From Oppiella nova (lineage: Eukaryota > Arthropoda > Arachnida > Sarcoptiformes > Oppiidae): DNA of 37,965 nt. Within the stretch, counting starts at the first letter, position 1. Each line of letters begins with the position of its first letter. The notes beneath the pieces were generated by a model. It saw only the letters and a list, made by a program, of their open reading frames with translations, ran no database searches and had not been told where the DNA came from. The stretch lies in NCBI GenBank assembly GCA_905397405.1, contig CAJPVJ010000126.1:1-37965 (forward strand). The letters run 5' to 3'. The translations under genes were made by a program, and so were the position numbers. Shown one piece after another: positions 35,218 through 37,965 of this stretch.

Positions 35218-35671
35218 CTGTAGTCATTAGTATTAATAACAACTTTTAAAATTGATATTAATTTTTATTACTTAAAGCAAAGTATAACTTATGTGTTGTG
35301 CTGTGGATTAAATTATGTGTCAATGTTATTCAGTATTTCTAAACAAAGGGATAAATCATTGAAAGTTTACAAAATATTTGTTGTAGGTTTAAAATATCTT
35401 AAATTAGTGTATTAATCATTTGAATATTATATTTTTGTTTACTAAATTTTCATATTATTATTTAAAATGAAAATTATGTTTTCACAACAAATCTTTGTCA
35501 CTTTTAAATCATAAAATATTAGTGTTTGGAATAGTTAATAAGTTTATTAATATTATAAAACACTAATTTAGAGATTTAAAAAATTTTGGACGTCTATGAT
35601 ATAGACTTTATACAGTAGAATAGTTGTGAATTATTTTATTTATTTCATATACCATGCAACTTATATTATAT

Positions 35672-37076
35672 TCATAAGTTATACTTTTTACTCAATACAT
35701 TCATTATAAGGAAATAATTAGCGCCAGCGATACACACGTATTGATAGAACTCGTAGTAATTCATTGGAAACAAGTCATAGCAATAGAAACCAATAGACGG
35801 ACCGCTCAGGCGTTCAATGAGTGCCAGAATTTTGAGCCTTAAATGTATAGGAATTTGACGATTAGTTACACATTTGTAAAGTAGTGGACACGGCTTATGG
35901 GCGGCTTTGGTGACCCAACTGCTCATTACATTTAAGGCGACCACTGCTGAAAAATTAATGGCTATAATAATAGCCACCGATATCTTTAGATGTAAAGGGC
36001 TATCCTTATGGTGACTGAAATACAGACCCATTTCCAAGGCTGGGGTAACAATATAGTAGATAATGAATATAAAATATTTGAAAAATTCATTGCAAACTTG
36101 TGCTTGTTTAACAAAATAGTTATGTTCATTGAATGTCTCCAATAGAAAGGTATGGTTTGAGCGATAATGATGTGGGAATTTGGTTATAATTAGCATTTTA
36201 TGGTATACTTCAGTGAATTGTAGTTTTAAATATAGTGATACCATATACCATATGATAACCCCTACCCATAGCAATCCCAGCACCTGATATAATGCTAATT
36301 CAAGAATTATAAAATTAACAAAAACAATGATTATATTTGTATTTTCTCTGACATCTATATAAACACTAATTGTCTCAAAAATGTTAACAACTGTCAATAT
36401 TATGATTGTTATTACGATTGTATTTTGGATCACATGTTTGGCCATTATGTTCACCCGTTTTGTCAATTGCTTCAAATGGTAGGCATTTAGAGAGTATTTA
36501 TCGCGTTTGTGACTTATTTGTGATATTAGCGGAAATACATGTAAAGTGTGGGTCAGGTCCTGATAGGAGACAATACATCCGGCGGTAAATCCCGAGAGGG
36601 CTATCAAACTGATAGCCGTATCCGTCAATACACTGTTCGCCAGTTTGTGGGTTGGGTTGCATAACAAGTCTCGTAACCATTGCTATTATATTAATATTTT
36701 TTATTTAAGTATCTAATTTAAGCTTATGATAGTCTATCATTTTATAGGTATTACCTTGTTCACTATAGCGGTCGATGCAAATCTAAGTGTTGTAAGCAAG
36801 CACGCTATTCTAGCCAATGTAACCAGGATATTTCTCATTTTGTTTCTATGGTCTATCATATATATGTAACAATAATTTAATATTCATAAATAAATATCTA
36901 TTTATTATAGTTAAATGTTAACATAACTTACCAGTCAAATATTCATCCAGATCATTGGAGATACACACCAAATGTAATCTATTAATCCTCTCGATTTCTG
37001 TGATACCGGTGCTTATGTCACGGCTAATATAACCCCATTTAGTAAACCGGGATTTAATTAAAGATTTAAAATCCAT
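35672..37076 (-). CDS. Gustatory-receptor-like seven-TM protein, 417 aa
   Basis: Likely chemosensory ligand-gated channel subunit of the arthropod gustatory receptor family. Three exons, transcribed right to left: 37076-36932 (start MDFKSLIKSRFTKWGY), 36852-36755, 36682-35672; 1254 nt, phases consistent, introns of 79 and 72 nt. The length is usual for the family. Hydrophobic segments include VLTDTAISLIALSGFTAG, NTIVITIIILTVVNIF, VNFIILELALYQVLGLLW, YFIFIIYYIVTPALEMGL, VAIIIAINFSAVVALNVM and YVCIAGANYFLIMNVL. The C-terminal region RLSGPSIGFYCYDLFPMNYY resembles the conserved last-loop/TM7 zone of the family. The classical TYhxxxxxQF motif is not exact. Ligand cannot be told. Another divergent 7TM family is possible but less likely. 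Confidence 0.78.
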
Positions 37077-37412
37077 TTTTGATTAATTTATCATTACTAA
37101 ATTACTAAATGTTTTAAATTAAAAATCATACAAATTTATGAAACTATACTGTAAACCAATTGTCAATTAAGGTTTTAGATAAAAATATCTCAAAAATAAG
37201 TTCATTATTATTACTACTAATGGAAATAGACCTGTCAAATTATTTATTCAAATATGATTTATTGTTGAATATTAAGTACCTGTAACTAAACATTTCATAA
37301 TAAATTCATTATAAAAGTTTTCCATTATTGTAGAGATTCTCAACTAAACATATCTAATATTATCAGTCAATCCAGAAAATATCGATGGTCATTGAATAAA
37401 TTTCTTATATTT
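37077..37412. other. Upstream region of the receptor gene
   Basis: AT-rich, no gene seen. Should contain the minus-strand promoter, but no motif can be supported. Confidence 0.4.
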
Positions 37413-37555
37413 GTAAACTTGTTTTATTCTCAATGTGGCCAAAAACTAGCCTATATCCATTATAACATAAAGGCTATAGAAAACTAGCCTATAGCCTATA
37501 TGTTATAATGGATATAGGCTAGTTTTTGGCCACATTGAGAATAAAACAAGTTTAC
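37413..37555. repeat. Perfect 57-bp inverted repeat (long hairpin)
   Basis: Arms 37413-37469 and 37499-37555 are exact reverse complements. After one mismatched position the stem continues inward (AGGCTATAG with CTATAGCCT), leaving only a few unpaired bases. The total span of 143 bp would fold almost completely. Confidence 0.95.
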
Positions 37556-37597
37556 ATAAACGTTTATTTCTTATTTTGAAAAATATTAAATGACAGG

Positions 37598-37965
37598 TAT
37601 ATTAGGCAAAATGTAATTGATGAGTTTGTGACATGCAATGGGAGCGTACTGTATAGTAATTAAGAAATGTATTCCATGGTGATTGCAAATAAAACACAAT
37701 TCAGTGAAGTAATACTTAAAAATATTTATTTAAAAATACACCACTCTAATTATAAATTAAGTGTACAAAATAATTTTTTAAATTCATTATAATTTAAAAT
37801 TATATCAACGTCTTACAATTATTTTTCTCATAAGGGGCCATTCAATAAGTACGTACGCAAAATTTGGCCCAAAAATTGACCCCCCTTCCCCCCTTGTTGC
37901 AAGTCGTACGCAGAACCGATCCCATTGCATGTCACAAACTCATCAATTACATTTTGCCTAATATA
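37598..37965. mobile_element. Element with at least 45-bp terminal inverted repeats, cut by window end
   Basis: 37598-37642 and 37921-37965 are exact reverse complements, and the right arm runs to the last base, so it may extend further. The interior is AT-rich, except for a GC-rich strip (GGGGCCATTCAATAAGTACGT, about 37837-37857) followed by a C-run, which resembles ends of arthropod DNA transposons. No ORF: a non-autonomous element or a fold-back. Confidence 0.65.

Noticed and set aside
1-37965. CRISPR arrays, rRNA genes, complete tRNA genes, bacterial operons
   Set aside because: None seen. The DNA is eukaryotic with spliceosomal introns, and only a tRNA-like T-arm is present (34663-34690).

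Overview
Eukaryotic nuclear DNA, AT-rich, with short GT-AG introns (mostly 70-150 bp) and GC-richer exons. The gene content (LAMMER/DOA kinase, a Dscam-family receptor, an XPR1 phosphate exporter, an arthropod-type gustatory-receptor-like protein) points to an arthropod. A small-genome chelicerate such as a mite is my best inference, but the window does not prove it.

Layout. 1-1117: two copies of a 559-bp non-coding tandem unit. 1520-4437: 3' part of a LAMMER kinase gene (+), with one exon pair locally duplicated. 5128-6806: an unrecognised ORF with an in-frame TAG, whose 3' end is tandemly duplicated (561 bp). 8054-25961: a 22-exon Dscam-like cell-surface receptor (+) of 1139 aa (signal peptide, 5 Ig, 4 FNIII, one TM, cytoplasmic tail). 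29510-32910: an intact 9-exon XPR1 gene (+) of 743 aa (SPX plus EXS). 33554-34987: fold-back elements, one next to a tRNA-like T-arm. 35154-35217: an orphan leucine-rich-repeat exon (-). 35672-37076: a complete 3-exon gustatory-receptor-like gene (-) of 417 aa. 37413-37965: a long hairpin, then a terminal-inverted-repeat element cut by the window edge. The genes do not form a pathway; they are neighbours. The three intact multi-exon models (Dscam, XPR1, receptor) each sum to a multiple of three with matching phases, which supports the exon boundaries.

The most remarkable signal is not a gene. Four segments in the first 4.4 kb are the base-by-base complement, NOT the reverse complement, of the sequence that belongs there. 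Two are proved inside the window: 991-1117 is the exact non-reversed complement of 432-558 (127/127 bases), and 1520-1646 is that of 2087-2213 (127/127). The other two (about 3217-3320 and about 4211-4337) lie in kinase exons; complementing them in place, same direction and same frame, restores the conserved kinase sequence, while the sequence as written gives foreign residues or a premature stop. No ordinary replication, recombination or transposition step makes a same-polarity complement. The best explanation is an assembly or consensus error (127 is also a common largest k-mer size in short-read assemblers). If raw reads confirm it, it would be unprecedented.
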